Position numbers and translations under genes: made by a program. The notes beneath the pieces were generated by a model. It saw only the letters and a list, made by a program, of their open reading frames with translations, made no database searches and was not told where the DNA came from. A stretch of DNA of 64,000 nucleotides from Xanthobacter sp. NM-59 (GTDB lineage Bacteria; Pseudomonadota; Alphaproteobacteria; Rhizobiales; Xanthobacteraceae): NCBI RefSeq assembly GCF_021401125.1, contig NZ_JACBFQ010000014.1, forward strand, positions 1-64,000, in the 5' to 3' direction. This document shows, one piece after another, positions 16,818 through 24,684 of the stretch (positions are counted from its first letter, which is position 1; every line of letters starts with the position of its first letter).

Positions 16818-17369
16818 ATGAAGGCGGCCGAGTTGGACGACGATCCGGACGCCCTCACCCCCGAGGCGCTGCTGGCCAGCGCCGTGATGGGTGGGGGTCT
16901 GCCCGCCGCGGCGCAGGAGCACCTGGAACAGGCCGGGCTCTCCTACCAGCACTCCGAGGTGGCGCTGCGCCATCTGATGGCGGCGCAGGACATCGCCCCG
17001 GATCATGCGGCGGTGCTCATCGGGCTCTACCGCTTCTATTTCTACAAGGGCCGGCTGCAGGAGTGCCTTGGCGTCGCCCGCCAATGCCTCGCCAAGGCTC
17101 AGCGCGAAACCAACCTGCCGGCCGACTGGCGCGACATTCGGCCGACGGACGCGGAGTTCAACCGGTATGACCGGCTGATGCCGCGCTTCTTCATGTTCAC
17201 GTTGAAGGGCTACGCCTACCTCAACATGCGCCTGGGTGAGCTGGAGGAAGGTCGCGCGGCGGCCGAGAAGCTCCTGGAACTCGACCCTTCCGACAAGATC
17301 GGGGCCCGCCTGTTGATCGACGTGCTGAACCGGGCCGAAGCCGCCCGAGCGGAGCAGGACGATGACTGA
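16818..17369 (+). CDS. TPR-like protein of the nif operon (copy 1)
   Basis: A protein of 183 residues, mostly helical, with TPR-like helix pairs: HLMAAQDIAPDHAAVLIGLYRFYFYKG near 55-80, and FTLKGYAYLNMRLGELEEGR before the LELDPSD end of a repeat. It is paralogous to the minus-strand protein at 30.5 kb, sharing the order LY+...YQ/YKG, A+..L, W..W/DWRDI, RF.+.TLK..A+..+R. The second of two close ATGs is used because GAGG lies six bases before it. TPRs bind protein partners; the partner is unknown. Confidence 0.8.
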   Translation: MKAAELDDDPDALTPEALLASAVMGGGLPAAAQEHLEQAGLSYQHSEVALRHLMAAQDIAPDHAAVLIGLYRFYFYKGRLQECLGVARQCLAKAQRETNLPADWRDIRPTDAEFNRYDRLMPRFFMFTLKGYAYLNMRLGELEEGRAAAEKLLELDPSDKIGARLLIDVLNRAEAARAEQDDD

Positions 17370-18135
17370 CGACATCGACGAGGCCAAGAACTGGCTCGGT
17401 GACGACATCGACTGCGCGCGCTGCGCCCATGTGGACATGGTGGCCACGGGCAAGTGCCGCCTGAAGCACGCCTGCGTCAATGACCGCTACGCCCGGCGCA
17501 TCGACCGCTTCTTCAACTGGAACCCCGAGCTCGCCAACGGCTATGTCCGGCATGAGCATTTCGAGGTGCGCGCCATTTCCGCCAAGCATGCGGACGTGTT
17601 CGTGCTGCCGCCCTTGCTGGACGACCCCGAGGAGACGGTGCGCTGGAACGCCGCGCGACGTCTGCCCAAGCGCCTGATCCTACGCCTGCGCAACGATCCG
17701 CACCGCGAGGTGCGCATTCGCCTGGTGTCCCTGCTGGAAGATTCCGAGCTGATCCCCATGCTGGCGGATCCGGATTACTATGTGCGCCTGGTCGTGGCCC
17801 GCCGCGTCGCCCCGCCTCTGCTCTCGCGCCTCATCAATGACGAGGAGGAGCAGGTACGCAAGGTGGTCGCCCAGCGCCTGCCAGCCGAGTGGCTGCCGAA
17901 CATGATGACGGACCCCAATCCCATGGTCCGTCTGGAAGTGGCCCAGCGCCTGCCGGCGGACCTTCTCTCCGGGCTGATCCGCGACCCCGATTGGCGGGTG
18001 CGCCATGAGGTGGCCAACCGCATCGGCCTCGACCACATCGAGCCGCTCCTGGAAGACCCCGACGATTTCGTTCGTGAAGTGGCCCGCACGCGCCAGGCCG
18101 GCGGGCAGCCACTGATGAAGGAGATGCCACGATGA
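17362..18135 (+). CDS. LRV (leucine-rich repeat variant) 4Fe-4S protein, copy 1
   Basis: A protein of 257 residues. N-terminal cysteines C18-x2-C21-x10-C32-x5-C38 are the Fe-S module known from the Azotobacter vinelandii nif-region LRV protein. About eight repeats of about 24 residues follow (LLDDPEETVRWNAARRLP, MLADPDYYVRLVVARRV, MMTDPNPMVRLEVAQRLP). It overlaps the TPR gene by eight bases and nifZ by four, so the three are tightly coupled. The molecular role of LRV proteins is not established. Confidence 0.93.
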   Translation: MTDDIDEAKNWLGDDIDCARCAHVDMVATGKCRLKHACVNDRYARRIDRFFNWNPELANGYVRHEHFEVRAISAKHADVFVLPPLLDDPEETVRWNAARRLPKRLILRLRNDPHREVRIRLVSLLEDSELIPMLADPDYYVRLVVARRVAPPLLSRLINDEEEQVRKVVAQRLPAEWLPNMMTDPNPMVRLEVAQRLPADLLSGLIRDPDWRVRHEVANRIGLDHIEPLLEDPDDFVREVARTRQAGGQPLMKEMPR

Positions 18136-18449
18136 GCAATATTGTTCGCGACAGCGACGTTGTGGAGATTTCCGAGCCGCCTTACTTCTCCTTCGGAGAG
18201 AAGGTCAAAGCCAAGCGGGTCATCCGCAACGACGGCACCTATGCCGGAAAGGAGATTGGCGAGATCCTCGCGCGGAAAGGCGAGATCGGCTACGTCGTCT
18301 CCATCGGCACATTTCTCCAGCAATTCTACATTTATGGCGTTGAATTCACCGAGAGCGGCAACCGCGTCGGCATGAAGCGCAAAGAGCTTGAGCCCACCAC
18401 CCCGCGGGATGAAGAAGACATTCCCCTGCCCGGAGTACCCAGCGCATGA
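18132..18449 (+). CDS. nifZ: NifZ family protein, copy 1
   Basis: A protein of 105 residues with the NifZ fold pattern: FSFGEKVKAKRVIRNDGTYAGKE then GEIGYVVSIGTFLQQFYIYGVEF. NifZ assists late maturation of the MoFe protein P-clusters in other diazotrophs. The start overlaps the LRV stop (ATGA), and the stop overlaps the next gene in the same way. Confidence 0.92.
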   Translation: MSNIVRDSDVVEISEPPYFSFGEKVKAKRVIRNDGTYAGKEIGEILARKGEIGYVVSIGTFLQQFYIYGVEFTESGNRVGMKRKELEPTTPRDEEDIPLPGVPSA

Positions 18450-18688
18450 TGTTCGACACCCGCCTTCCCAAGTATGACTGGGGCATGAAGGTCAAAACCC
18501 TCATCGAGCTGCGCAATGACGGTTCCTTCCCGGACGCCCCGGCGGATGCGCTGCTGGTGGGCCTTGGCTCCGTGGGCGAGATCGTCCAGGTGGGCAACCA
18601 TACGGAAACCAACACGCCCATCTACCTGGTGGAGTTCAACGAGCACATGGTGATCGGCTGCCTTGAGGAAGAGATCGAGCCGGCGTGA
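18446..18688 (+). CDS. NifZ family protein, copy 2
   Basis: A protein of 80 residues: PKYDWGMKVKTLIELRNDGSFP then GSVGEIVQVGNHTETNTPIYLVEF and the end VIGCLEEEIEPA. It is a second NifZ domain, divergent from the first and shorter. The genes overlap by four bases, so they are co-translated and may form a heteromer; in some species a single NifZ carries the function. The first codon may be either of two adjacent ATGs. Confidence 0.88.
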   Translation: MMFDTRLPKYDWGMKVKTLIELRNDGSFPDAPADALLVGLGSVGEIVQVGNHTETNTPIYLVEFNEHMVIGCLEEEIEPA

Positions 18689-18737
18689 GCGGCCGATCCC
18701 CTTAAGCGCACCGCGAGAGAGGCGCGAGAGTGCGGCC

Positions 18738-19067
18738 ATGACGCAGTCCCCTCATCCCAACGATTTCGATCGCCGGAGGATCGAGCGGACGATCCAGGGC
18801 CGCAAGCGCTACCGCTATGTGGAACCGCGCGTGCTCGCCGTGGCCGAGGGCTACCGCATCGAGAGCGCCTGCTGCTCGCGCAACGTGGACCCGGAGGGCG
18901 GTGTCGTGGACATCGCCCTGCTCCGCTTCGATGCCGACAACGGCACTTGGCATCTTTTTCGCAAGAACCACCAAAGCAAGAGTTGGGAACTCGACAGCAC
19001 CCATGCGCGGCTCATCGAGCTGCTCCAGCTCCTGAACGAAGATCGTGAGCGCAAGTTCTGGCAATAG
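18738..19067 (+). CDS. DUF3024-like small protein
   Basis: A protein of 109 residues: DFDRRRIERTIQGRKRYRYVEP then SACCSRNVDPEGGVVDIALL, the pattern I associate with DUF3024 proteins found in nif regions. The double cysteine and the D-P-E-G-G loop are the notable conserved residues. It shares the nifB operon. No activity is known. The start is the ATG after a GAGAG-type ribosome site. Confidence 0.8.
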   Translation: MTQSPHPNDFDRRRIERTIQGRKRYRYVEPRVLAVAEGYRIESACCSRNVDPEGGVVDIALLRFDADNGTWHLFRKNHQSKSWELDSTHARLIELLQLLNEDRERKFWQ

Positions 19068-19122
19068 GCGCGCCGCCTGTTGCCATCCGGCGGCTTTCCC
19101 CGCCACAGCGGAGTGTTGGGAC

Positions 19123-19383
19123 ATGGCAGTGAGCGACACCGATTTGTCGGAAATCGAAAAGGTGCTGACGGCGGAGGAGCTCACCGCGTCCGCCTTCTCC
19201 GAGCTGCGCCAGCGCCTGCCCAAGCTCTCCTGGACCCGCTGCGACGCCACCGACGTGACCGAGGAGCCGTTCCGCAGCTTCCCGGTCTACGACATCCACC
19301 TCATCGACACCGCCGACCATTGCGTGGTGCTCACCACCGATCCCAGCCGCGCCACCGGCGTCATCCTGGCCAAGAAGAACTGA
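19123..19383 (+). CDS. small acidic nif-operon protein, unknown function
   Basis: A protein of 86 residues: helical start (DLSEIEKVLTAEELTASAFSELRQRLP), then beta-strands (YDIHLIDTADHCVVLTT) and the end ATGVILAKKN. It may belong to one of the nif-linked DUF families (DUF6129 comes to mind), but that is from memory and unsure. It sits between the DUF3024-like and DegT-like genes in the same operon. Confidence 0.75.
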   Translation: MAVSDTDLSEIEKVLTAEELTASAFSELRQRLPKLSWTRCDATDVTEEPFRSFPVYDIHLIDTADHCVVLTTDPSRATGVILAKKN

Positions 19384-19413
19384 CAATAAAAACGGACAAA
19401 GGAGACCGGTGCG

Positions 19414-20622
19414 ATGATGGACATGGACGACGATCTTGTCGCAGACCTGACGGACGACACCGAGGAGAGTGGCGCGGAAGCCGCCGCCATTCCGCTGTCG
19501 GACCCCGACATCACCGTTAGCGAGCTGGAGGCGGTCAATCTCGCGCTGCAGGCGCCGCGCCTGTCGTCCGGCCCCACGGTCGAGGCGTTCGAGCACGCCT
19601 TTTCCTCCTATCTCGGCCGCAAATATGCGGTGGCCGTGCCCAGCGGCACCATGGGCCTGCTGCTGACCCTGCACGCCTATGGGATCGGGCCCGGCGACGA
19701 GGTGATCGCCTCGCCCTATTCCTTCCGCGAGACCACCCACGCCATCAGCCTCGCCGGCGCGCGGCCCGTGTTCGCCGACATCGACTACTGGGCCGGCACC
19801 CTGGTTCCTGAAAAGGCCGCGGCGCGGATCACCGAGAAGACCAAGGCCATCGTCGCCTCCAACAATAACGGTCATCCTGCCGCGTGGGACGGGCTGAAGG
19901 AGCTCGCCAAGGCCAACCATCTCATCCTGATCGAGGATTCCACGGAGGCCATCGGCTCGCGCTACAAGGACGCGCTGGTGGGTACGTTCGGCGACACGTC
20001 GGTGTTCGATTTCTCCCAGCCCTCGCCCCTCATCTGCGGCGAAGGCGGAATGGTGGTGACCGACGACATCGACGTGGCGGTGGCCCTGCGGCGCTATCGC
20101 TCGCACCGCCTCGACGAGCGCTCCTCGGTGGTGGTGAGCATGACGGCGCCATACCAGGCGCCCATGAGCAACATCACCGCCGCCCTCGGCCTGGCCCAGC
20201 TCGAGCGCCTGGAAGAAATTCTGGAGCGGCGGCGCTATGTGGAGCACCTCTACTACAAGTATGTGCAGTCTTTCGAGGGCATCAAGCCGCCCTTTACCGC
20301 CCCCGAGGTGACCGAGGTGCATTGGTTCCTGTTCCTGGTGCACCTGGGAACGCGCTTTTCCAAGTCCAGCCGCGACGCCATCGTCGACGACCTGAAGGTC
20401 GAGAAGGTGGAATCCGCGGCTTATTCCAACCCGCTGCACCTCCAGCGCCACTATTTCGATCTCGGCTATCGCCGGGGTGACTTTCTCGTCACGGAAAAGG
20501 TCGCGGACCGCGCCATCGCGCTGCCGTTCCACACCCACCTCACCGAGGACGAAATCGAGTTCATCGTCGCAACGATGAAGGATGCCTCAATCAACGTAGG
20601 GGCGGGATCCGCCATCTACTAG
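19414..20622 (+). CDS. DegT/DnrJ/EryC1-fold protein lacking the PLP lysine
   Basis: A protein of 402 residues with the fold-type I sugar aminotransferase layout: VPSGTMGLLLTLHAYGIGPGDEVI (75-98), VFADID (119-124), LIEDSTEAIGS (172-182), and GEGGMVVTDD (209-218). In active DegT enzymes the Schiff-base lysine lies six residues before the Glu of GEGG (S-F-x3-K pattern). Here that place is S204 in DFSQPSPLICGEGG. It cannot form the usual internal aldimine. PMP-dependent 3-dehydrases of this family also lack the lysine, so dehydrase-like chemistry or a non-catalytic role are both possible. Genes on both sides are nif-linked. Confidence 0.88.
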   Translation: MMDMDDDLVADLTDDTEESGAEAAAIPLSDPDITVSELEAVNLALQAPRLSSGPTVEAFEHAFSSYLGRKYAVAVPSGTMGLLLTLHAYGIGPGDEVIASPYSFRETTHAISLAGARPVFADIDYWAGTLVPEKAAARITEKTKAIVASNNNGHPAAWDGLKELAKANHLILIEDSTEAIGSRYKDALVGTFGDTSVFDFSQPSPLICGEGGMVVTDDIDVAVALRRYRSHRLDERSSVVVSMTAPYQAPMSNITAALGLAQLERLEEILERRRYVEHLYYKYVQSFEGIKPPFTAPEVTEVHWFLFLVHLGTRFSKSSRDAIVDDLKVEKVESAAYSNPLHLQRHYFDLGYRRGDFLVTEKVADRAIALPFHTHLTEDEIEFIVATMKDASINVGAGSAIY

Positions 20623-20671
20623 GCACCAACAACACGCACCCAATAATATTTGGAAATGACAGGAGTCGTTG

Positions 20672-20989
20672 ATGTCCAGCGTGAGCATTAAGGTTATGCC
20701 CCTCGGAAAGACGGTCGAAGCCACCGAAGGCGCGAACCTGTTCGAGATCCTCGCCACGGTCGAGCCGCGCCTGCTCGACCGCCAGAAGGATGACAAGGAC
20801 GGCAGCTATTCTCACGTCTTCGTTCAGGAGGGCCGCAAGGGCCTCTCGAAGACCAGCCGCGAAGAAAATGAGAAGCTGGACACCATCGTTGGCGTCGGCT
20901 CCAAGTCTCGCCTCGCCTCGATGATCACCGTGCTCGGCACCGAGAATGTCACGGTGGAGCTGCTCGGCTTCGACTACGCCGGCCTTTGA
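20672..20989 (+). CDS. cysteine-free ferredoxin-fold protein
   Basis: A protein of 105 residues that tracks the [2Fe-2S] ferredoxin (adrenodoxin/ISC type) pattern: PLGKTVEATEGANLFEIL, HVFVQEG, LSKTSREENEKLD, SRLASM, and the end VTVELLGF. All four ligand positions are lost: the loop DKDGSYSHVFV has no cysteine where C-G-x-C-H-V-x-V is expected, and SRLASM replaces SRLACQ. The whole protein contains no cysteine. AGGAG lies six bases upstream. It is the last gene before the operon end, directly after the DegT-like gene. A scaffold or decoy role is inference. Confidence 0.82.
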   Translation: MSSVSIKVMPLGKTVEATEGANLFEILATVEPRLLDRQKDDKDGSYSHVFVQEGRKGLSKTSREENEKLDTIVGVGSKSRLASMITVLGTENVTVELLGFDYAGL

Positions 20990-21625
20990 GTCCGGCTCTC
21001 CGACAGGCCAGCCGGCGGACGCCGAAAGCGCCCCCGGCTGAGCCGGATGGCTCCCGATCGGGGCCGCACGCTACTTGACATGACCGCCTCGCGCCGCAGG
21101 CGCCCGGTATCCAGGAGCGGGACTCCTATGGGGCCCCAAGCTCCTGGCGCCGGACCACATCCGGAGTCGAGCCCCCCGGACAAACGTCGGCGCGCATTCA
21201 GCTTCGCCGCCATCGCCCTGGTCTAGATTTTGCTTGGAATTCTTCTGCGGGACCGACCGCTGCCCGTCCCTACGGGCCGTCGCATTGCTGCTTCACGAGT
21301 GAAACGAAGGTCGAGAGCGTTTTGCTTCAGCGCCCTTCGCGTCAGGAGCTTTGTTCGCGTCAGGAACTTGCTTCGCGTCAAGAACCTGAGACGTTCAGGA
21401 GGCGCAAACCCCGCGGCCGCGCCACGCATATTTTAAGACCGCGGACCGTCACCGGGATGCTTGCACCCGCCGGCCCATCTGAACCCCGGAGGCTTCCGAG
21501 CGGGCGTTTTTTGGAAAGCGCCGAAACCTGACAAGGCCTTGGCCGCATCGAGACAAACCACACCTCCGTACCGGAGGCATGTACCAAAGTCTACACCCGT
21601 CGAACCACCACCACGGAGACGACAC
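20990..21625. other. intergenic region with tandem repeat, promoter unclear
   Basis: About 636 bases without a credible gene. It holds the three 18-bp repeats described separately and a minimal GG-N10-GC/TTGCT match at 21219-21234, which lacks the CACG part of the -24 box and lies 390 bases from the next gene. A TGT-N10-ACA at 21580-21595 is too close to the next start codon to act in the usual way. No clear terminator for the nifB operon is visible. Confidence 0.5.
21336..21389. repeat. three 18-bp tandem repeats
   Basis: Three contiguous units beginning TTCGCGTCA(G/A)GA at 21336, 21354 and 21372, differing at a few bases. The period is a multiple of three, but no ribosome site or typical coding pattern surrounds it. 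Confidence 0.8.
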
Positions 21626-21850
21626 ATGGACAATCAGAAGGTCATCATCCACGCCCGCTTCAACCCGAGCGGCGTCGTCATCGAGATCAGCGAGCGCCCC
21701 GAGGCTCTCTCGCCGCAGGATTGGTTCAACTACCTCTCCGAGCACGCTGCCCTGAGCTATCAGGCCCTGGCCGGTGGCCGTGGCGTGTTCCGCCTGGATC
21801 CGGCGCAGCTTGCGGAATTCAAGTCCCCCTTCGACTCAAAGGCCGCGTGA
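21626..21850 (+). CDS. small soluble protein, unknown function
   Basis: A protein of 74 residues: MDNQKVIIHARFNPSGVVIEI then a helical centre (SPQDWFNYLSEHAALSYQAL) and GRGVFRLDPAQLAEF. The arrangement strand-strand-helix-strand suggests a small alpha/beta fold. No cysteine. GGAG lies eight bases before the ATG. It stands alone between the nifB operon and the second LRV gene. I do not recognise the family. Confidence 0.7.
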   Translation: MDNQKVIIHARFNPSGVVIEISERPEALSPQDWFNYLSEHAALSYQALAGGRGVFRLDPAQLAEFKSPFDSKAA

Positions 21851-22094
21851 GCGTACGCTCCGTTGTTACGGCACCCCCTTAGCCGAAACAATCCGGACAA
21901 CTACGTAGGCTTCGCCCCGCCCCCAGGCGTGGGGCGAAGCCCACCATCACCGCCCCCGTCACGCTTTCGCGATCACATGCTGAGCCGGCAACCCTGGCGC
22001 TTTGACGAAACCGTGACTAGCTTTGCTGTGAGGAGGCCCGGATGCGGTCGCTCGCAGAAGGCGGCCCTCCGGAGTGACGGAGGAGGTTCCGGCG

Positions 22095-22862
22095 ATGGTG
22101 GCCAGCAGCGAAATGCAGGTCGAGGCCCTGGATTGGCAAGGGCGGCCCTTGCGGTGCCAGGATTGCCCCCATGAGGATATTCGCGCCGAGGGACGATGCG
22201 ACCTGGGCGTGGTGTGCGTGGCGGATCGACGCCACAAGCGCATCGACAATTTCTTCCGCCGCAACAACGAATTAGCCGCCCGCTATCTGACCCACCCCTA
22301 TTTCGAGGTGCGGGTGCTGGCGGCCAAGCATGCCAGTGTCTTTGCCCTGCCCGCGCTTCTCGGCGACACCGAGCCTGATGTGCGCGCCATGGCAGCAAGC
22401 CGCCTGCCGGTGGCCCGCATCGCGCCCCTGAAGGCCGACCCCGACCCCGCCGTGCGCATCGCTGTGGCCCACCGGCTGGAAGGCGCGGCCCTGGTTCCAT
22501 TTCTCTCTGATGAGGACTACCGGGTCCGCATGGCCGCCGCTCAGCGCGCGCCGCTGGACGCGTTGACCTTCTCGCTGCGCGATCCGGAAACGGAGGTGCG
22601 CCGCGAGATCGCCCGCCGCGTGGAAGAGCCCTCGCTTTCCCGCATGGCTGCGGACGAGGACCCCATGGTGCGCGTGATCGTGGCCGAGCGGCTGGCGCCC
22701 GCTCGCCTGCATCTGCTGCGTGATGATCCCGACATGCGCGTGCGCTTCGCCGTCGCGGAGCGTGCCGGCAACGCGGATCTCGAACACCTCAGCAAGGATC
22801 CCGTCCCCGAGATCGCGGAGCTGGCCCGCCTGCGGCTGGATGCACCGCAGGCTGAAGCGTAG
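22095..22862 (+). CDS. LRV 4Fe-4S protein, copy 2
   Basis: A protein of 255 residues. The N-terminal cysteines C21-x2-C24-x10-C35-x5-C41 have exactly the spacing of the copy at 17.4 kb. After them come FFRRNNELAARYLTHPYFEVRVLAAKHASVFALP (compare FFNWNPELANGYVRHEHFEVRAISAKHADVFVLP) and repeats such as FLSDEDYRVRMAAAQRAP. The ATG after AGGAGG is preferred to an upstream GTG. It is a clear paralogue of the nifB-operon LRV protein. Confidence 0.92.
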   Translation: MVASSEMQVEALDWQGRPLRCQDCPHEDIRAEGRCDLGVVCVADRRHKRIDNFFRRNNELAARYLTHPYFEVRVLAAKHASVFALPALLGDTEPDVRAMAASRLPVARIAPLKADPDPAVRIAVAHRLEGAALVPFLSDEDYRVRMAAAQRAPLDALTFSLRDPETEVRREIARRVEEPSLSRMAADEDPMVRVIVAERLAPARLHLLRDDPDMRVRFAVAERAGNADLEHLSKDPVPEIAELARLRLDAPQAEA

Positions 22863-22935
22863 CCATTCCAGACGTTTCATGCAGAAAAAGAAGATATTTT
22901 CCGTCTGACATATCTGAATACGTAACCACATCTTC

Positions 22936-22970
22936 ACGGGAGCGCCCTGTCGGCGCTCCCGTCTTGCTTT
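22936..22970 (+). terminator. terminator after the second LRV gene
   Basis: ACGGGAGCGCC (22936-22946) pairs with GGCGCTCCCGT (22952-22962), then CTTGCTTT. Confidence 0.78.
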
Positions 22971-22985
22971 GGCATCGTCTCTGCA
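22970..22985 (+). promoter_or_regulatory. candidate sigma-54 promoter of the dienelactone hydrolase-like gene
   Basis: TGGCATCGTCTCTGCA has the invariant GG-N10-GC but three mismatches to the wider consensus. No NifA site is visible upstream. It starts within the T-rich tail of the preceding terminator. Confidence 0.35.
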
Positions 22986-23060
22986 TCGGCACATCAGTGC
23001 TGAATGGCAGACCGAGCGGACCTGCCCCTTTCCCGATTCCGCTCGAGAAACGAGGATGCC

Positions 23061-23813
23061 ATGATCCAACTCTCCGCCGGAGATGAGAGCTTCTCCGCCT
23101 ATCGCGCCGACCCAGCCGGGCCGCCCAAGGGTGCCGTCATTGTTCTTCATGACGTGTTCGGCGTGGACGACCACATCCGCAAGATTGCCGATGACCTCGC
23201 GGCCGCCGGCTATGTGGCGATCGCCCCCGCTTTGTTCGACAAGGTGAAGGCCGACACCACCCTTTCCCCCGCGCAAGAAAACGATGGCCGCGCCCTCGCC
23301 GCGCAGGTGGGCACCGACTGGTCGCTGAGCGCCATCCAGGCCGCCGTCGATGCGGCGAAGGCCGCCGGCAAGGTGGCTGTGGTGGGCTATTCCTGGGGCG
23401 GCTATCTCGCCTATCACTGCGCGAACCGGGTGAAGGGCGTGGCCTGCGCCATCGGCTATTATGCGGACGGCGTGCTGGATGGCTCCCGCGAGAAGCGGCG
23501 GGTGCCGACGCTGCTGCACTTCGCGGAAGAGGACGCACTGCTTCCGGAAGGCGACATCGACCAGTTCCGCGCGGCGCGGCCGGATGTCTCCACCTATCTT
23601 TATCCCGGCACCACCCACGGCTTCTTCTTCGGCCCAGCTTATGATGCCGATGCCGCCCAGCTCGCCCAGGAGCGCACTCTGTTCTGGATTTCCCAGCACG
23701 TGGTGGGCCAGCCGCCGGTGCAGCTGAAGAATGCCGGGGCCTATGCCCAGTCGAAAACAGAACGCAAGGCCAAGAAAAGCGCAGGGGAGGATGTCGGCCC
23801 ACCGGAATCCTGA
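23061..23813 (+). CDS. dienelactone hydrolase family protein
   Basis: A protein of 250 residues with an alpha/beta hydrolase core: VIVLHDVFGVDDHIRKIADDLA near 26, nucleophile elbow GYSWGG with Ser111 where classical dienelactone hydrolase has Cys, acid residue in FAEEDALLP, and the histidine in YPGTTHGFFF. The substrate is unknown; serine at the nucleophile position suggests esterase-like activity. A lysine-rich tail follows the domain. GAGG precedes the ATG. Its location inside a nif island is unexplained. Confidence 0.9.
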   Translation: MIQLSAGDESFSAYRADPAGPPKGAVIVLHDVFGVDDHIRKIADDLAAAGYVAIAPALFDKVKADTTLSPAQENDGRALAAQVGTDWSLSAIQAAVDAAKAAGKVAVVGYSWGGYLAYHCANRVKGVACAIGYYADGVLDGSREKRRVPTLLHFAEEDALLPEGDIDQFRAARPDVSTYLYPGTTHGFFFGPAYDADAAQLAQERTLFWISQHVVGQPPVQLKNAGAYAQSKTERKAKKSAGEDVGPPES

Positions 23814-23831
23814 CGGCGAGCCCAGGACCAC

Positions 23832-23864
23832 CCGCCCCTCTCCGCCCCCTCGGGGAGGGGCTTT
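23832..23864 (+). terminator. probable terminator of the hydrolase gene
   Basis: GCCCCTC and GAGGGGC stem with an inner CCCCTCGGGG alternative, followed by TTTC. Close to the stop codon. Moderate evidence. Confidence 0.5.
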
Positions 23865-24052
23865 CGGATGCACGAAGCCCGCGCGGGCCCTTTTGGCCAC
23901 GCGGTCGCACCAATCATTGGCCGGCTTGATTTCGGCGGAACGCGATTTTACCGTGTCGGGCGTGCAACGCACAAGAACTGGCGCCCGCGTTCCCGGCGGC
24001 GGACAGTTGTCGCGTTCTGCTTTTCATTGGATGCGCTTCAGCGAGGCCTGAC

Positions 24053-24376
24053 ATGAGTGTGATCACGCATGACTTCGGCGCCGACAAGCGCCGCACCACG
24101 CGGCGGTTCCGCCAGCTTCTGAGCCTGGATGCCCTGCACGAGGCCAATGTGCAGGCCAATCCGCTACCTTATCTCGAGCGGGCGAGCGAGCGCATCTTCC
24201 AGCTGGAAAAGGCCCTCTTTGAAGCTGTCTTGGCAGGCCGCTCCGCCCCGGGTGAGACCCCGAGCGGCAAAACCATCACCGTCGATGCGGATGAATACCG
24301 GCGCCTGAAGGCCGCCATGGCGCTCGTCGAGGAGGCGCACGACCAGTTTTCCGGGACGGATGAGGAGAACGTCTGA
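24053..24376 (+). CDS. small helical protein, unknown function
   Basis: A protein of 107 residues: MSVITHDFGADKRRTTRRFRQL, then a long helical stretch (YLERASERIFQLEKALFEAV) and a second one (DADEYRRLKAAMALVEEAHDQF). No cysteine or membrane segment. It has a short interval before a minus-strand terminator, so the two transcripts converge. Family not recognised. Confidence 0.65.
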   Translation: MSVITHDFGADKRRTTRRFRQLLSLDALHEANVQANPLPYLERASERIFQLEKALFEAVLAGRSAPGETPSGKTITVDADEYRRLKAAMALVEEAHDQFSGTDEENV

Positions 24377-24470
24377 GACCCCTTCGCAGGATGCGGCGAT
24401 CTTTCGCGAAACCCGCGCGGCGCTCGAGCGCCGCCGTGGAACCGGTCGAGGAGCAAGGCCCATGGTCCGA

Positions 24471-24512
24471 ATAAAAAGGCGGCGCGGAGCGCGATCGAGA
24501 GCTCCGCGCCGC
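24471..24512 (-). terminator. rho-independent terminator of the minus-strand GNAT-like gene
   Basis: GCGGCGCGGAGC (24479-24490) and its complement (24501-24512) frame a 10-base loop. On the minus strand TTTTTATT follows. The 24377-24684 gap otherwise shows only a short GGCGCTCGAGCGCC palindrome. Confidence 0.88.
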
Positions 24513-24684
24513 GAGGTGCGCGCCACCTGGACGGCACCCCCGCCCAGGCATTGGATGAACAGAACTCCGGCGAACCGGAGCCGCGCGACATCCGGCTACG
24601 CCACAAACACATCCCGTCGTCCGCCGGCGAGGCGGAGCCGGCCGGCCACCGCCCGAACCCGGCGCGCGGTCATCGCCACAGCGC

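Noticed and set aside
21219-21234. TGG...TTGCT sigma-54-like core
   Set aside because: Lacks the CACG part of the -24 box, has no NifA site and lies 390 bases from the next gene; matches of this quality are expected by chance in 64 kb.
21580-21595. TGT-N10-ACA before the 74-residue gene
   Set aside because: Only 30 bases from the start codon with no -24/-12 element between; about 16 such matches are expected by chance in the window.
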